Both the position numbers and the translations under genes were made by a program. 64,000 nucleotides of DNA from Peronospora farinosa (taxonomy: Eukaryota; Oomycota; Peronosporomycetes; Peronosporales; Peronosporaceae). Of the stretch, positions 1 through 10,778 are shown piece by piece. Positions within the stretch are counted from its first letter, which is position 1. Each line of letters opens with the position of its first letter. A model generated the notes under the pieces. That model worked only from the letters and a program-made list of their open reading frames with translations. It searched no databases and was not told the DNA's origin. The DNA is taken from positions 467,382-531,381 of the forward strand of contig CANTFK010000842.1 in assembly GCA_947646735.1 (NCBI GenBank), given 5' to 3'.

Positions 1-2978
1 GTAAATCTCCGCACTCGACACCCACTTTCTGTGTTAAGAAACCGAATGGTAAATGGCGTATCGTTCATGCTTATAATAAGCTCAATGCGGCCACTATACC
101 TGCACAGACGCCAATACCTAGAAAGGATGTTCTTCAGAACAATATGGTCTGGTTGTACCATGTACAGTGCGCTCGACTTAGTCGATAGTTATTACCAATT
201 GCTCATGCGAGCTAGCGATATTCCGCTTACTGCTGTTAGTACTCCGAGCGGTATGCTCTGGGAGTGGTTAGTGATGCCCCAAGGGCTATCTAATGCTCCG
301 GCTACGTTTAACCGTTTGGTGACGCAATTGTTTCGACCCCATCGAAGTTATGCACAGACGTACTTTGATGACATTTTTGTCCATAGTCGAGCTGAAAATG
401 GGCGGTCAGATATTGAGAACCATATTGTTCATTTACGAGCTGTGCTCGGGTGCATGTGCCCTAATACAATATATGCTAATGCATCCAAGTGCATCTTCGG
501 GGCCGAATAAATTTCCTTTCTAGGGTTCTTCATTGGAAAACGAGACCTAAGAGCGGATCCCGCCAAGGTCAAAGCCATAGTCGATTGGCCTGTTTTACAG
601 TCTCAGAAGGACTTGCGTAAATGGCTTGGCCTTGCCAATTACTTACACAAGTCCAGCGATAATTACGCTGATATGGCTCTGCCATTATCCAATCTCCTTA
701 AAAAGGATGTGGAATGGTGTTGGCATGCCGAACATGAGAATGCTTTTCAAGCGGTGAAGGATAGCCTTCTTCATGCTCCTATTTTGGCTTTGCCAGACCC
801 TGATCGATCGTTTAGCGTCGTCTGTGACGCGTCGGATTTTTCCATTGGCAGTGCTCTGTTACAAACAGATGATGAAGGTCGTGAGCGTGTGATCGCTTTG
901 AATCTCGCCAGCTTAAAGCTGCAGAAAAGAACTATCTAGTTCATGAGAAAGAGCTACTTGCGATGAAGTATGCTCTGGTCAAATTCAGAGTTCATCTGCT
1001 GGGCTCAAAGCCTATTGTGATCTATACCGATCATGCGTCTATACGCATCGCGACTCAGTCGCCGCATCTCTCGCAGAGAATGGCCAGATGGCTGTCATTC
1101 TTTGCCGAATATAACTTCGAGGTAAAATGTAAGTCGGGCAAGCAAAATGCTTTGGCTGATGCGTTGTCACGCAGACCTGACTATGAGCTTGCTCATGTTA
1201 CGACGATTTCGTCTTCTATCATTGATCTCATTCGATCGGCGTATGCTTAAGATGATCATTGTATAGCCCTGCTACATGCTCTTGGCAGTGGTGAGTTTCA
1301 AGACTCGTACATTAAATTGTCGGCACGATTACGTGCGAGCCTCCATCGATATTCTATCGAACAGGGGCTGTTGTACAATTGTACAGATGTGGCGGATCCT
1401 CCGCGTATTGTGGTTCCTCACGACGAGGATTTAAAGTATCGTATCCTCTATGAGGTACATGACACCGCCATCGGTGGTCATTTGGGCCGTGAAAAGACCT
1501 ATGGGGCAGTATGTCAAGGTTATTGGTGGCCTATATTATATAAATGGGTGAGCACATATGTGCGTACGTGTGAAACGTGTCAACGGGTGAAACCCTCGCC
1601 CCATTCGGCAGCGCCGCTGGCTAGTTTGCCTATTCCCACTGGGTGCTGGAAGTCCATTAGTATGAATTTTGTATTCGGCCTACCGGAAGATTCGCATGGC
1701 AATATATATTTGTTGACCGTCTGAAGCAAGATGGATCACCTAGCGGCTGTACTAGACTCAATAGATGGTGTGGGTACATCGGAGCTGTTTATCGATCGAG
1801 TGTTTCGCCAACATGGCTTGCTAGTGGCAATTGTTTCTGATCGTGATTCTCGTTTCACGAGTAAATTTTGGAAGTCCGTCTTCCAGGTGCTGGGCACCCG
1901 TTTGGACATGTCCACAGCGGATCATCCGCAGACCGATGGTCAAACCGAACGCGTAAATCGCGTTGTTGAAAATATCATCCGCAGTGTTTGTGCTGAAATG
2001 CCTAAGCGTTGGAGCTCTATGCTTCCTGTAGTTGAGTTTGCACTCAATAACTCCGTGCACGCCTCTACCGGCTACACCCCGTTCTATGTGAATGGGCTCA
2101 CACACCCACGCGTTCCGTTAACGCTACCACCGAGTGGTTCAGGGCTTGGTGGGGGAGAGTTTGCCGATCGTCTTGCTGATGTCATCCCTAATACTGTTAA
2201 GAAACAGGTAAATGCGTTTCTCGCAACGCGACTAAATGCCTTACGACATGCGCAAGATGCAATGGCTGATAGTCAAGATAAACAAAAGGAATATGCAGAT
2301 GCTAAAGGCAGATGTTGTATTAATGATTATGAGGTCGGAGACCAAGTATTACTTAATGCTAAAAATCTACCTACCAATGTAGTATCCGCTGTCTTTAAGA
2401 CGAAGTTGCGCCCGCGCTTTATCGGACCCTTTAAGGTCATTGCCAAAAAAGGCACAGCGTATACGCGTAATTTGCCGCGCAAATTGCGTACACATCCTGT
2501 GTTCTATGTCGGCATGCTGAAACCATATCGGGATCCGTCTCAAATAGACGCTAAGGCGCTCGTGCCGAGTTCATCGGCATTGTCGCGGGGCGAATCATCT
2601 GCACTAACAGGTCAAGCTGACCCTACACTCGGGTTCGGCTCTCTTCCAGTGACTCAAGACGAGAGTTCATCGACTGCATATCCGCACGGAGGGACCGCAC
2701 CTCTTGAAGAAGCTCGGCATGAGCATGTGCCGATACACCGGCCTCCTCCGGCTTTGCTCGATGCGCAGGGGAACCTACAGTTCCATGTGGAGCGTCAATT
2801 GCAGAAGCGTCGCCGCCATGGCCAAAACCAGTATCTGGTAAAGTGGCGGGGTTATCCCGAGTCGTGGAATTCATGGGAGTTTGAGACTCCCCTTCGGCAG
2901 GACTGCCCGTACGCCGTGGACGTTTTTGAGCGTCGTGCGCAGGGTCCGCCTGTTGGCGCTGACGCTTCTCACCAGTAA
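1..2978 (+). pseudogene. Gypsy pol remnant: RT, RNase H, integrase, chromodomain
   Basis: The first ~150 bases read in one frame (a segment with KKPNGKWRIVHAYNKLN, the RT N-terminal motif), then the frame shifts. The RT palm follows with the active-site box YFDD near 360-375. Stops occur at 508-510 and 937-939, with a further frame change before 963. RNase H covers about 780-1200. The integrase zinc finger (H..H..CxxC, ending CETCQRVKP) is at about 1440-1600, followed by a stop at 1722-1724. The integrase core runs from 1731 (DRDSRFTS and TERVNRVVE boxes), and a chromodomain (YLVKWRGYPESWNSWE) lies near 2830-2885, with the stop at 2976-2978. At least two frameshifts and three premature stops make this copy non-functional. 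Confidence 0.9.
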
Positions 2979-3834
2979 TGGTGAGGGTAGGCGGGTTAGC
3001 GGCCTCGGACTGTCGTGGACTCGCGGCTACAGGGGTAGCCGAAACATTGGGCTGCTGGGTAGCAGACGCATAATGCGTTCGTTGGGATTTTAATTTTCCT
3101 CGGGCCTTCAATTTAGCGTAATCGTAACGCATCTTCCGCTCAAGTCGAACATCTGCCACATCGGAACTTGCCCGTAGGACCCACATGCTGCTTAAACGTC
3201 GCGCATAATGCGCCCAGCGGCTTAAAGCCGTGTCTTCTTCGTCCTCGGTTTCCCCCGCGAACAGAATGATGGGAACACCCTTTATGGGAGAAACTGGCGC
3301 ATCGCGCACTTGCCTGTTAAGGCGTGCCAAGTATTGGCTTTGTGTAGTGATGTGGGGTTCTAGATATCTTTGTCGAAGTGCCGTGCGCATAGCAACATCC
3401 TCAGGTGAAATGGCTTCAGGCCCAATGGTCCAACCAGAAAGGGAATGCCCAGATGCTTCCTTTAGGCGTTCTTCCACCGTAGGTGGTTTGAACCTGTACT
3501 GTCGGTGGTCCTGAAGTCTCGCCATATTCTTCGTCCGGCGTTTGGCGCCTTCCTCTTTGTCGATTGTCTGCTGTTGTTGCTCGTCGAGTGGGTTGGTAAC
3601 TGTTACCGTTGATGATACGTCAGGTGGGTCACGTAACGCTGTTAGCGCATCTGCAGCACCACGTTCAGGGAACGGATTCGGTGCATGACAAGTGTCATCT
3701 TTACCCGTGAGGGTGGCTAAAGGGGACCCATCGGGCCCCACAAAGACGGTGTCACTTTCGTAATCAACCGCTTAGACAAGGTCGCCTTCGATAAGGTCCC
3801 GTAGAGTCTGTGACTCAGTTCCAGGAGGCATCAT
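2623..3834 (-). pseudogene. Antisense ORF of the Gypsy element (about 403 codons, one in-frame stop)
   Basis: A long minus-strand frame fills almost all of the space between the pol stop and the polypurine tract and overlaps the 3' end of pol tail-to-tail by 356 bp. From an ATG at 3834-3832 it reads 20 codons, meets one TAA at 3774-3772, and then stays open for 382 codons. The product has a Gln/Lys/Arg-rich N-terminal third, a central globular-looking part, a basic Lys/Arg patch (KRQRQQ..KRPRR) that could be a nuclear signal, and a C-terminal leucine heptad segment (LLQEVRSLRADMQSMNSRLE) that looks coiled-coil. I do not recognise a family. It could be an additional antisense gene of this transposon family; the lone stop fits the general decay of this copy. 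Confidence 0.55.
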
Positions 3835-3931
3835 TTTATGTGCCGTGAACAAACCGTAAGGTTTTAACGTTCGCTAAAGCACTACCTCTAAGAGGAAAGA
3901 TGTCAAATGACATTCAATGGGAACGTCAGTC

Positions 3932-3944
3932 TGGTGGGGGAGGG
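3932..3944 (+). other. Polypurine tract of the Gypsy element
   Basis: The G-rich run TGGTGGGGGAGGG lies directly against the TGTAACGGGG start of the LTR, the expected position of the plus-strand primer. Confidence 0.75.
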
Positions 3945-4584
3945 TGTAACGGGGTTATACGACGGTTGTAGCGTCTTTCCGAGAGTTTACGGTTGAATTT
4001 CCTTTTGTATTGCATATAATGCATTTTGATACTTCTCTTAGAGAGGTTATTAAGTATTAGCGTTAAGATACGGTATTCGGTAATAACGTATCTTATCGAT
4101 TAGGATTCGATAAATCGATAACGCTGTACTAAGTACATCATACACAGATGTTTAGACGATACGTCATCCAATAGCAAAGTTTGCATATAATAATTACCTA
4201 TTATAGTAATTAATCTAGTGTAGTGTACTTAGAGTAGGACTATTCATTAAAACCTGAAGCATAAATAAAATCAGTTCTCATTTTGAGTTAAGATCGCAAG
4301 TCGCTCTGACTTGTTCTCTTGTGCACTTCGTGCGTTGGTTCTCTGAACCTTTAGGTTTCTGCTTGTTCTTGCACTCTGTGCGTTGGTTCTCTGAACCTTA
4401 AGCTTATTGCTTGAATGACTAAAAGTCTATTTCCTAGTTCCTTAGAACAGGGTGACTTTAACTCGTTTAATTAGTTCCTTAGAACTAAGTGACTTTTAGC
4501 CTTAACTCTATTTAGTTCTCTAGAACTAAGAGGCTTCCAGCCTAAAGTCTTCCTCTGGCTAAAGAGCTGTGCAGCTCCGCTACA
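3945..4584 (+). repeat. 3' LTR of the Gypsy element
   Basis: It starts TGTAACGGG just after the polypurine tract and is taken to end at TACA (4581-4584), giving TGTA...TACA termini and a length near 640 bp. The right end is an inference because the partner LTR is outside the window. The 3' half contains reiterated short motifs, for example GCGTTGGTTCTCTGAACCTT twice (4331 and 4380 regions) and several TTAGTTCCTTAGAAC-like copies between 4430 and 4530. Confidence 0.7.
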
Positions 4585-5362
4585 CCAAACCTCTTTCTCA
4601 CAACGCGTACGCAAGTTGCAGCTTGTTAAAACAAAGTGCTGGGTCCTGCGTTGCATCCGCATTCTCCGTATATTTCATGTGATCCACATGTATGCGCAGT
4701 GCATTCCGATCCAAATTGCATTTTAAACTTGTCATGTTAGTTGTTAATCGGGTAAATGCGGCTTCAGTTCGATGACCAATTGTTGTTAAGAATGGATTTA
4801 CGTTCTTCCAGATGAACAATGCCAAATGACCAAGGTGCACGACAATGAAGCCAGAGACTTACGATGATTGTTCCTCTTTCTCTGGTGGCACTACCTACAC
4901 ACCAACCACCTACATCAATGTGATGACATCCATTCGGATGCTGATCGAGCAGTGTAGGTATACTAATAAGGCATTCAGGACATCTAGACATTAAGAAACG
5001 ATCCCCGTAATACGTCAGAAGCTCAAGAATTGCTGAATGAATCCTGAAATCGTGGCGAGGTGGAACATTGAGCTGAGTTTCAAGCCATCGAGTCGGTACA
5101 AATATGCTACAACAATATAAATCTTATTATTACTTCGGCAACGTGACGTTCTTCGGCGACTTGCGTGTCATCCACAGGTCCTAGTTGACATGCGCTTTCA
5201 TTGTTCTACACGTTGTCAGCTTCTGTCCCGACGCCATCTACATAAAGCCAGAGCTCTTCAAGTTCTGAATGTTTTTGCAGGCCTTAAAACCGCTTGGACG
5301 TTCTTAGAGTCTGCGTCGCATATCACCAGGTGGTACTTTTTCTTATCAACTTGCAATTTATC
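4585..5362. repeat. Degenerate repeat block, left part, interrupted by Copia-1
   Basis: This stretch has no intact gene. About 4650-4800 is recognisably similar to the reverse complement of 57430-57640 (shared words such as GCATCCGCATT and ATCGGGTAAATGCGGC). About 5150-5362 is similar, in the same orientation, to 56470-56700. The block resumes after the Copia insertion at 10442. It looks like an old multicopy element or duplicated pseudogene whose class I cannot name. Small ORFs here (for example 4598-4840 minus) show no recognisable domain. Confidence 0.5.
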
Positions 5363-5581
5363 TGTTAGAAGTTGAACAAAAAGGACAACAATAGCACACA
5401 CAATTTAGATGCAAAAGAGAGAGTGATATTTGTTTCGTTATTCCCCTAGCTAGCTTAAAGTCTATATAATAGGATAAATCATATAATGAAACCCCACACA
5501 GGTGTTCGGCGTAAACATGATTATTCACAATCAGTCTGTACCAGTATCATGGATCATCATCTTGAAACTTGCCTTCCAACA
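5363..5581 (-). repeat. Copia-1 LTR (3' LTR in element orientation)
   Basis: The 219-bp repeat reads TGTTAG...CCAACA on the plus strand, so in element orientation it is TGTTGG...CTAACA. It differs from the other copy at two sites (cacaca versus ctcaca near 5397, and gaaact versus gaagct near 5567), about 0.9 %, which indicates a fairly recent insertion. Confidence 0.95.
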
Positions 5582-5594
5582 CTCCTCCTCGTCG
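5582..5594 (-). other. Copia-1 polypurine tract
   Basis: On the minus strand the bases just 5' of the 3' LTR read CGACGAGGAGGAG, a purine-rich plus-strand primer site adjoining TGTTGG. Confidence 0.7.
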
Positions 5595-5652
5595 ACACTG
5601 TTCTTGACATAACACTTGATCCTTGCTCTGCCATCGTCGACATTCAATCGAT

Positions 5653-8600
5653 TCAATTTAAACCGATCACTTGGCGCAATTCATCCAATCTTGGTGCAGC
5701 CAACGCCTTGGTTAGTATGTCCGCTGGCATACTTCCGGTCTCTCGATATTCCGGTTTGATAATTCCACGCTTGGTGAAACAACCTACAAACTTGATGCGC
5801 ACATCAATATGTTTGGCCTTGGCTGAGGCCCTTTCACCGTCAAGTTGTTTTAAAGCCGCTTGATTATCCACTCGCAGTGGCATCGGCTCTTCGAGCTTTA
5901 AATTTAATTCTTGTAACAATTCACGAACCCCCAAAAGTTCTCGAGCCATAAGCGACGCAGCCGTAAATTCAGCTTCCATAGTCGAGAGCGAGACTCCACC
6001 TTGTTTCTTACACATCCAGCTCACCGGTATATTATCGACAGTTATTAGACCACCCGTTACTGATTTTCTGTCACACTTGTCTGCAGCAAAATCTGCATCA
6101 CTATATCCAACAACTTGCAAAACATTTGAATCATCTCCATTTCCAACCATAGAGAGGCGCAACTTTTTCGTGCCGGACAGATACATGGCAATTCTTTTAG
6201 CCAACTTCCAATCTCCCATTGTTGGCTGATGGGTCCTCCGAGATGCCTTATGCACCGCAAAAGCAATATCGGGTCTGTTGCAACGTGAAATCCATAGTAA
6301 ACTTCCAGCAATTGACTGGAATTTTTTCACCGTGATCCCATCTCCTCCAGAAACCGGTAATAATTGCAGCATAGCATTTTCAGTATCGTTCCAGTCCGAG
6401 GTAATTGGTACACGTACACCATGTGCCATTTCGAGACCGTGCTCCTTCAGCATGTCAAGAATTCCGACCTCTTGATCAAAATTGTACCCCTTTTCTTCCT
6501 CGTATTGGATGCGCATACCCAAAAACTTACGAGCGGGTCCGAGATCCTTTACCGACAACGAAATTAGCTCGCCAAAAAAATTGTCCACGGCACGTTGATC
6601 CATTCCTGTGACTATAAGGTCATCCACGTAAACTCCAACAATTAAAATGCGTTGTTTTTTCCATCTGAAGTAGACACACATGTCCGTGAGACTTTGGTTA
6701 AAACCAATGTCAACCAACTTCTGGTGCAACAATTTGCTCCATAGTCTTCCTGCTTGTTTTAGCCCATAGAGCGCTTTCTTTAGCTCTAAAACCAATTCAT
6801 TGTTCCTTGAGACACCAAGCTTGTTCTTTACCTCCTCCGATACGAGCATTCCTTGCGGAATTCGAATGTAAATGTCCAAATTGGCTTCCTTGTCCACTTT
6901 CACGTAAGCGTTAGGTACGTCACCATGTTTCGCAGGAACTTTCCATTTTCTAGCCAGAGCGAAAATAATTTTCACGCTGGACATATCAATTACTGCCGCG
7001 AAAGTAATTCCATAATTGACGCCAAGAACTTGCTCGTTTCCACATGCAACAAGTCGCGCCTTCAAGCGCTCGATGCCACCTTCAGCATCACGCTTGGTCT
7101 TAAAAACCCATTTTGAATTCAGAGCTCGAACATTCTCTGGAACGCGAACGACGTTCCAAACACCGTTGTTTTCTAGAGCTGTCAGCTCTTCGGCAATCGC
7201 TTTAGACCAGCCCGTTTTGTTTGAACTACGCATAGCTTCTCCAAAATTCTGTGGATCACTAACAGAAACGACTTGATTGACAACATCATCGTCGACACTG
7301 TGCTCGGCCGAAATTGGTCGTGAGTCCGAATTTGTTCTGCTCGCAGACCGTGTCACAACCTTTTTCTTTCGTTTCCACTGAGCATGTTTCTTCGACTTCG
7401 CTTTGTTAGAATGACGACTCGTCGTCTCCTCCGTCGTTTGCGATCCGAGTATATCGCCATCGTGGTCATTTTCTCGTGCGAACGTTTCGTCCACCAGACC
7501 AGGGTTCTTCTGCAAATACAACTTTTGCACTTGCTCATTTTGAGTCGTGTCCAGCGTCTCAATGTTTTTCACATGCTGAGTAACGACAACCACGTTAACT
7601 TTCGGCAGGTAAACACGATACCCTTTGGTTTCTTCGCCGATTCCAACAATAATTCCTTGTTGACCACGCTGGGAGAAATTCTGTTTTCTTGGGTCTCGGT
7701 ACACCATGCATTTTGAGCCAAAGACAACAATTTCACCGAGTGACGGGGTTTGCTGTGTCAGCACCTTGATCGGTGATGCCCTCCCCGAATTCGCGCTTGT
7801 TGGAGCACTATTTAATATGTACGCAGCATATTCTACCGCATCACCCCAAAAATTCAGCGGCAAACCAGAAGCAAATATCATGCAACGAGCCATGTTCATG
7901 ATTGTCCTATGCATTCTTTCAGCTTTTCCATTGCTCGCTTGATTTCCCGCTTCACTGCGTTGCCTCGATACGCCCTTCTCCTTGCAGAAAAGATCTACAT
8001 TCTGGTATTCCCCTCCAGAGTCCGTGCGAAGTACATGCACCCGAGCATTGAATTTCTTCTCGAAAAAAATTAAAAAATGCTCAAATTTCTTGGCCGCAGT
8101 ATCCTTGGTTCGTGCAAGAAACACACGACAATAATTACTCTTGTGATCGACAAAATTAATCATGTAACGATTATTCAATCGATCTTTTGGAGTCATCGGA
8201 CCCTTAATGTCCGAGCAGATGACTCCTCCAATTCGATCGATGGGTGAGTGACCACCACTATCCTTGTTAGACTGACGATTTTTAGTCTGTTTTCCTTGCG
8301 CACAAGGCAGACAATTGATTCGGCACTTGTCCGTTAGACAAATGTCAGAGGATGGATCGCGAGCCAACCTCTCAATGGTATCATAGCTCAAGTGTCCGAG
8401 ACGCTTGTGGAATTCTATCAAAGTACCCTTCTGAACATCATCAGACACCCGGTACCGTCGGCTCGCTTCCACATTTAATATTGACATGATAGCACCAACA
8501 GGTTTCATAATACTTTTCACCACGCGACAAGAAACCACCAAAACATTTCGAATTAATTCTACGTCAAAAGCAACTTGACCAGAATTCCTATCTGCTAGCA

Positions 8601-10218
8601 CGCGTTGAGCACCATTGTATCCAAGTGAGTAGCCCTTTTAATCCAAGTTTCCATACGAAATCAAGTTGCACTTAACGCCTTCGGCAAAATAAACTTCTTT
8701 TAGTGTCAGCACTCTTTCAATACCACCCGCCATAACCATCATTGTCACCGAACCCTTTTTGGACACATTTAGTGGCATACCATCGGGTTGAAGACATGTT
8801 CCTTGACAAGATTCGACATTATTAAGCCATGATTCATCACTGACCAAATGTCTGCTGGACCCACTGTCTAGGATCCAAACATCTTTAAATTCATCAGACA
8901 AGTCATTGACGGCCAGTGATAAATTGGATGATACTTGGGGCGAGTGTTTTCGTTTGGGACACGCGGTTCGTAAATGCCCAACCTCATTACAAGAGTGACA
9001 TCGGCACATCTCCTTTCCACGTCGTTCCGAAACGGACCCAACAATTTCTTGTCCAAGAGTCTTCTCCCTTCCCACGTTAAATTCGTATGCCTGAGCAAAA
9101 TGAGCCAGCTCTTCGGCTTGCACCAGGTAATCACTTCTAGTAGGATCAACTTTCGCCAAAAGGACGGTTCGCATTCCTGAAGAAGCGTACTGAACAATAT
9201 TGTCCAAAACCAAATAGTCTCCACCATTTCCGGTAACCTCAGCGATGGCCGTCAGATACATATAATGCTCTGGCCAACTCCGTTTGGGATCCTTAGGCTG
9301 GGTAAATAACCGCATTGCTTGGGCCGGCGTGATACTAGTCTTGAATGCCTCCAGCAATTTTTCCATGACGTACTGTAAGGTGGGTAATTGGCTCCACCAC
9401 AACGCAACCTGTCTGTTATAATACCTCTCTGCAGTACCAGAGAGGTATAAACCAAGTAAATCAACTTTAACATCCTCCGGCCACATGAAACCACACGACG
9501 ATTGTGCCAATGAAATTTGGCGCTCAAATCTTCGACCCCATTCCAAAAAACCAGACCCGAGGCTTTTGTAAAGTTCTCGACCATCAAAAGGTCGAATTCC
9601 GAGTTTCTTCTGCCTTGCATCTGGGTATCTGACTCGAAATTGTTGCCCTTGTGCTTGTTCATTTAAGCACTGATTTTGTCCTTGCATATGTTCACGCGCA
9701 CCTATTTCAGGCGGCATACCGTGAACAGCTTGACCTTGGGCAATACGAAACTCATTCCCTTGCCGTGGTCCTCCATATCCAGCCTGTTCATATCCAAAAT
9801 ACCTTGGCGGTTCCACCGGTCTCCTCGGAGTCGTAACCGGCGTACGGGGCGACCCATCCAAGCTATCCATATGCATCCTTGTTCCCTTTCCAAGGGCCGA
9901 TGCAAACAAACTTGAGTTAATGGGTGGAGTCATGGGTGTATCCACATTTCTTCCACGCCCATCGTTTTCTTCCACTAGCTTCGCCTGCGACTCCTCGAGC
10001 CTGTTCAGACGCCCAGCCATCCCTCTCATGAGGACCAAGAGCTCTGACACATCATCACTCCTGCTGGTGGTAACGCCCATGCGGTGGGCGTTACCGGGGT
10101 TGCTCTTCTCCTCTAGATCTTCGACTCTACCGACCCCTCCGTGACCGGTGGCGGGAGCTGCTTGCGCATGCACGCCGCCGCGTGCAGTGCCTGCGTGTGG
10201 TGCCTCCATTGGGCTCAT
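5653..10218 (-). pseudogene. Copia-1 Gag-Pol polyprotein with one in-frame TAA
   Basis: The frame starts at ATG 10218-10216, inside the primer-binding site, and ends at 5653. Gag comes first, with a CCHC zinc knuckle ([14 protein letters not shown]) at about 8970-9010, then the protease box [12 protein letters not shown] near 8850. A single TAA (8640-8638) interrupts the segment [17 protein letters not shown]. That segment is continuous in Copia proteins and lies between protease and the integrase zinc finger, so the stop is not a normal gag/pol boundary. Downstream in the same frame are the integrase zinc finger (HKRLGH..CLPCAQGK), the DDE core (RTDSGGEYQN, KAERMHRT), reverse transcriptase (YVDDLIVTG) and RNase H (YSDADFAAD, STMEAEF). 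Readthrough of the TAA cannot be excluded, but an inactivating mutation is simpler. Confidence 0.9.
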
Positions 10219-10222
10219 AACC
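10206..10222 (-). promoter_or_regulatory. Copia-1 primer-binding site (initiator tRNA-Met, internal type) overlapping the gag ATG
   Basis: Read on the minus strand directly after the 5' LTR, the sequence is GGTTATGAGCCCAATGG. It is complementary to an anticodon loop and stem of the type GGGCTCATAACC expected for initiator tRNA-Met, as in Drosophila copia, which primes from a cleaved half of that tRNA. The gag start codon is the ATG within it. Confidence 0.75.
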
Positions 10223-10441
10223 TGTTAGAAGTTGAACAAAAAGGACAACAATAGCTCACACAATTTAGATGCAAAAGAGAGAGTGATATTTGTTTCGTTA
10301 TTCCCCTAGCTAGCTTAAAGTCTATATAATAGGATAAATCATATAATGAAACCCCACACAGGTGTTCGGCGTAAACATGATTATTCACAATCAGTCTGTA
10401 CCAGTATCATGGATCATCATCTTGAAGCTTGCCTTCCAACA
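10223..10441 (-). repeat. Copia-1 LTR (5' LTR in element orientation)
   Basis: This is the promoter-proximal LTR, 219 bp, 217/219 identical to the left copy. It carries a TATATAAT word near 10323 in plus orientation. Confidence 0.95.
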
Positions 10442-10620
10442 TCATCTCGATAGATTTTTTTATAAAAGTACATATTACGCCCAACTCGTAATCGCCAATG
10501 TCTTCAAAGAGCTTTTTGGCGTCAATGGCTTTCCCGGATTCACATTTGGCGCCAAAACTACCCCATCCCTTGCTGTACAATCTACCAATCGTATGCACGT
10601 CATTGTTAATCGCAGCCAAT
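10442..10620. repeat. Degenerate repeat block, right part
   Basis: This is the continuation of the block cut by Copia-1. Around 10470-10540 it matches 56725-56790 (shared ACGCCCAACTCGTAATCG and TTTTTTGGCG-type words). A minus-strand ORF runs through it (10407-10763), but its first residues derive from the LTR and it is not supported as a gene. Confidence 0.5.
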
Positions 10621-10732
10621 GAAAGCGTCAGATAAAACGTTCCACCAATCAATAATCTTAATGCGAGTCGCCGGAAAAAATACGCATGTGATAAACAGGA
10701 CCCCAGTCTCCGAATACGGTGCTTTCGACTAC

Positions 10733-10745
10733 CTTCATTGTTCAA
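10733..10745 (+). promoter_or_regulatory. Candidate oomycete initiator element for histone H2B
   Basis: CCTTCATTGTTCA resembles the oomycete Inr consensus (TCATTYYNCA) and lies about 35-45 bases upstream of the H2B ATG, the usual distance for a short 5' UTR. It is a pattern match only. Confidence 0.4.
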
Positions 10746-10778
10746 CTCACCGAGTAATTCCAAGTCACATAGAAAGAA

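Larger units (their letters stand above)
1..4584 (+). mobile_element. Ty3/Gypsy (chromovirus-type) retrotransposon, 5' truncated by the window edge
   Basis: The visible order is reverse transcriptase, RNase H, integrase, chromodomain, antisense ORF, polypurine tract, 3' LTR. This gene order (RT-RH-IN) and the C-terminal chromodomain are those of Ty3/Gypsy chromoviruses. The 5' LTR, gag and protease lie outside the window, so target duplications cannot be checked. The copy is decayed: pol is broken by several stops and frameshifts. Confidence 0.9.
5363..10441 (-). mobile_element. Copia-1: Ty1/Copia LTR retrotransposon, nearly intact
   Basis: It is a 5079-bp element on the minus strand with 219-bp LTRs that differ at only two positions, a polypurine tract, a primer-binding site and a Gag-Pol frame broken by one stop. 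Domain order integrase, RT, RNase H defines Ty1/Copia. Flanking 5-mers are TTATC (5358-5362) and TCATC (10442-10446). The related empty site at 56699-56703 reads TCATC, so the target duplication was TCATC with one later change on the left side. Confidence 0.95.

Noticed and set aside
10206..10222. tRNA fragment or tRNA gene at the Copia primer site
   Set aside because: Only the anticodon-arm complement is present, directly beside the LTR; no acceptor or T arm follows.
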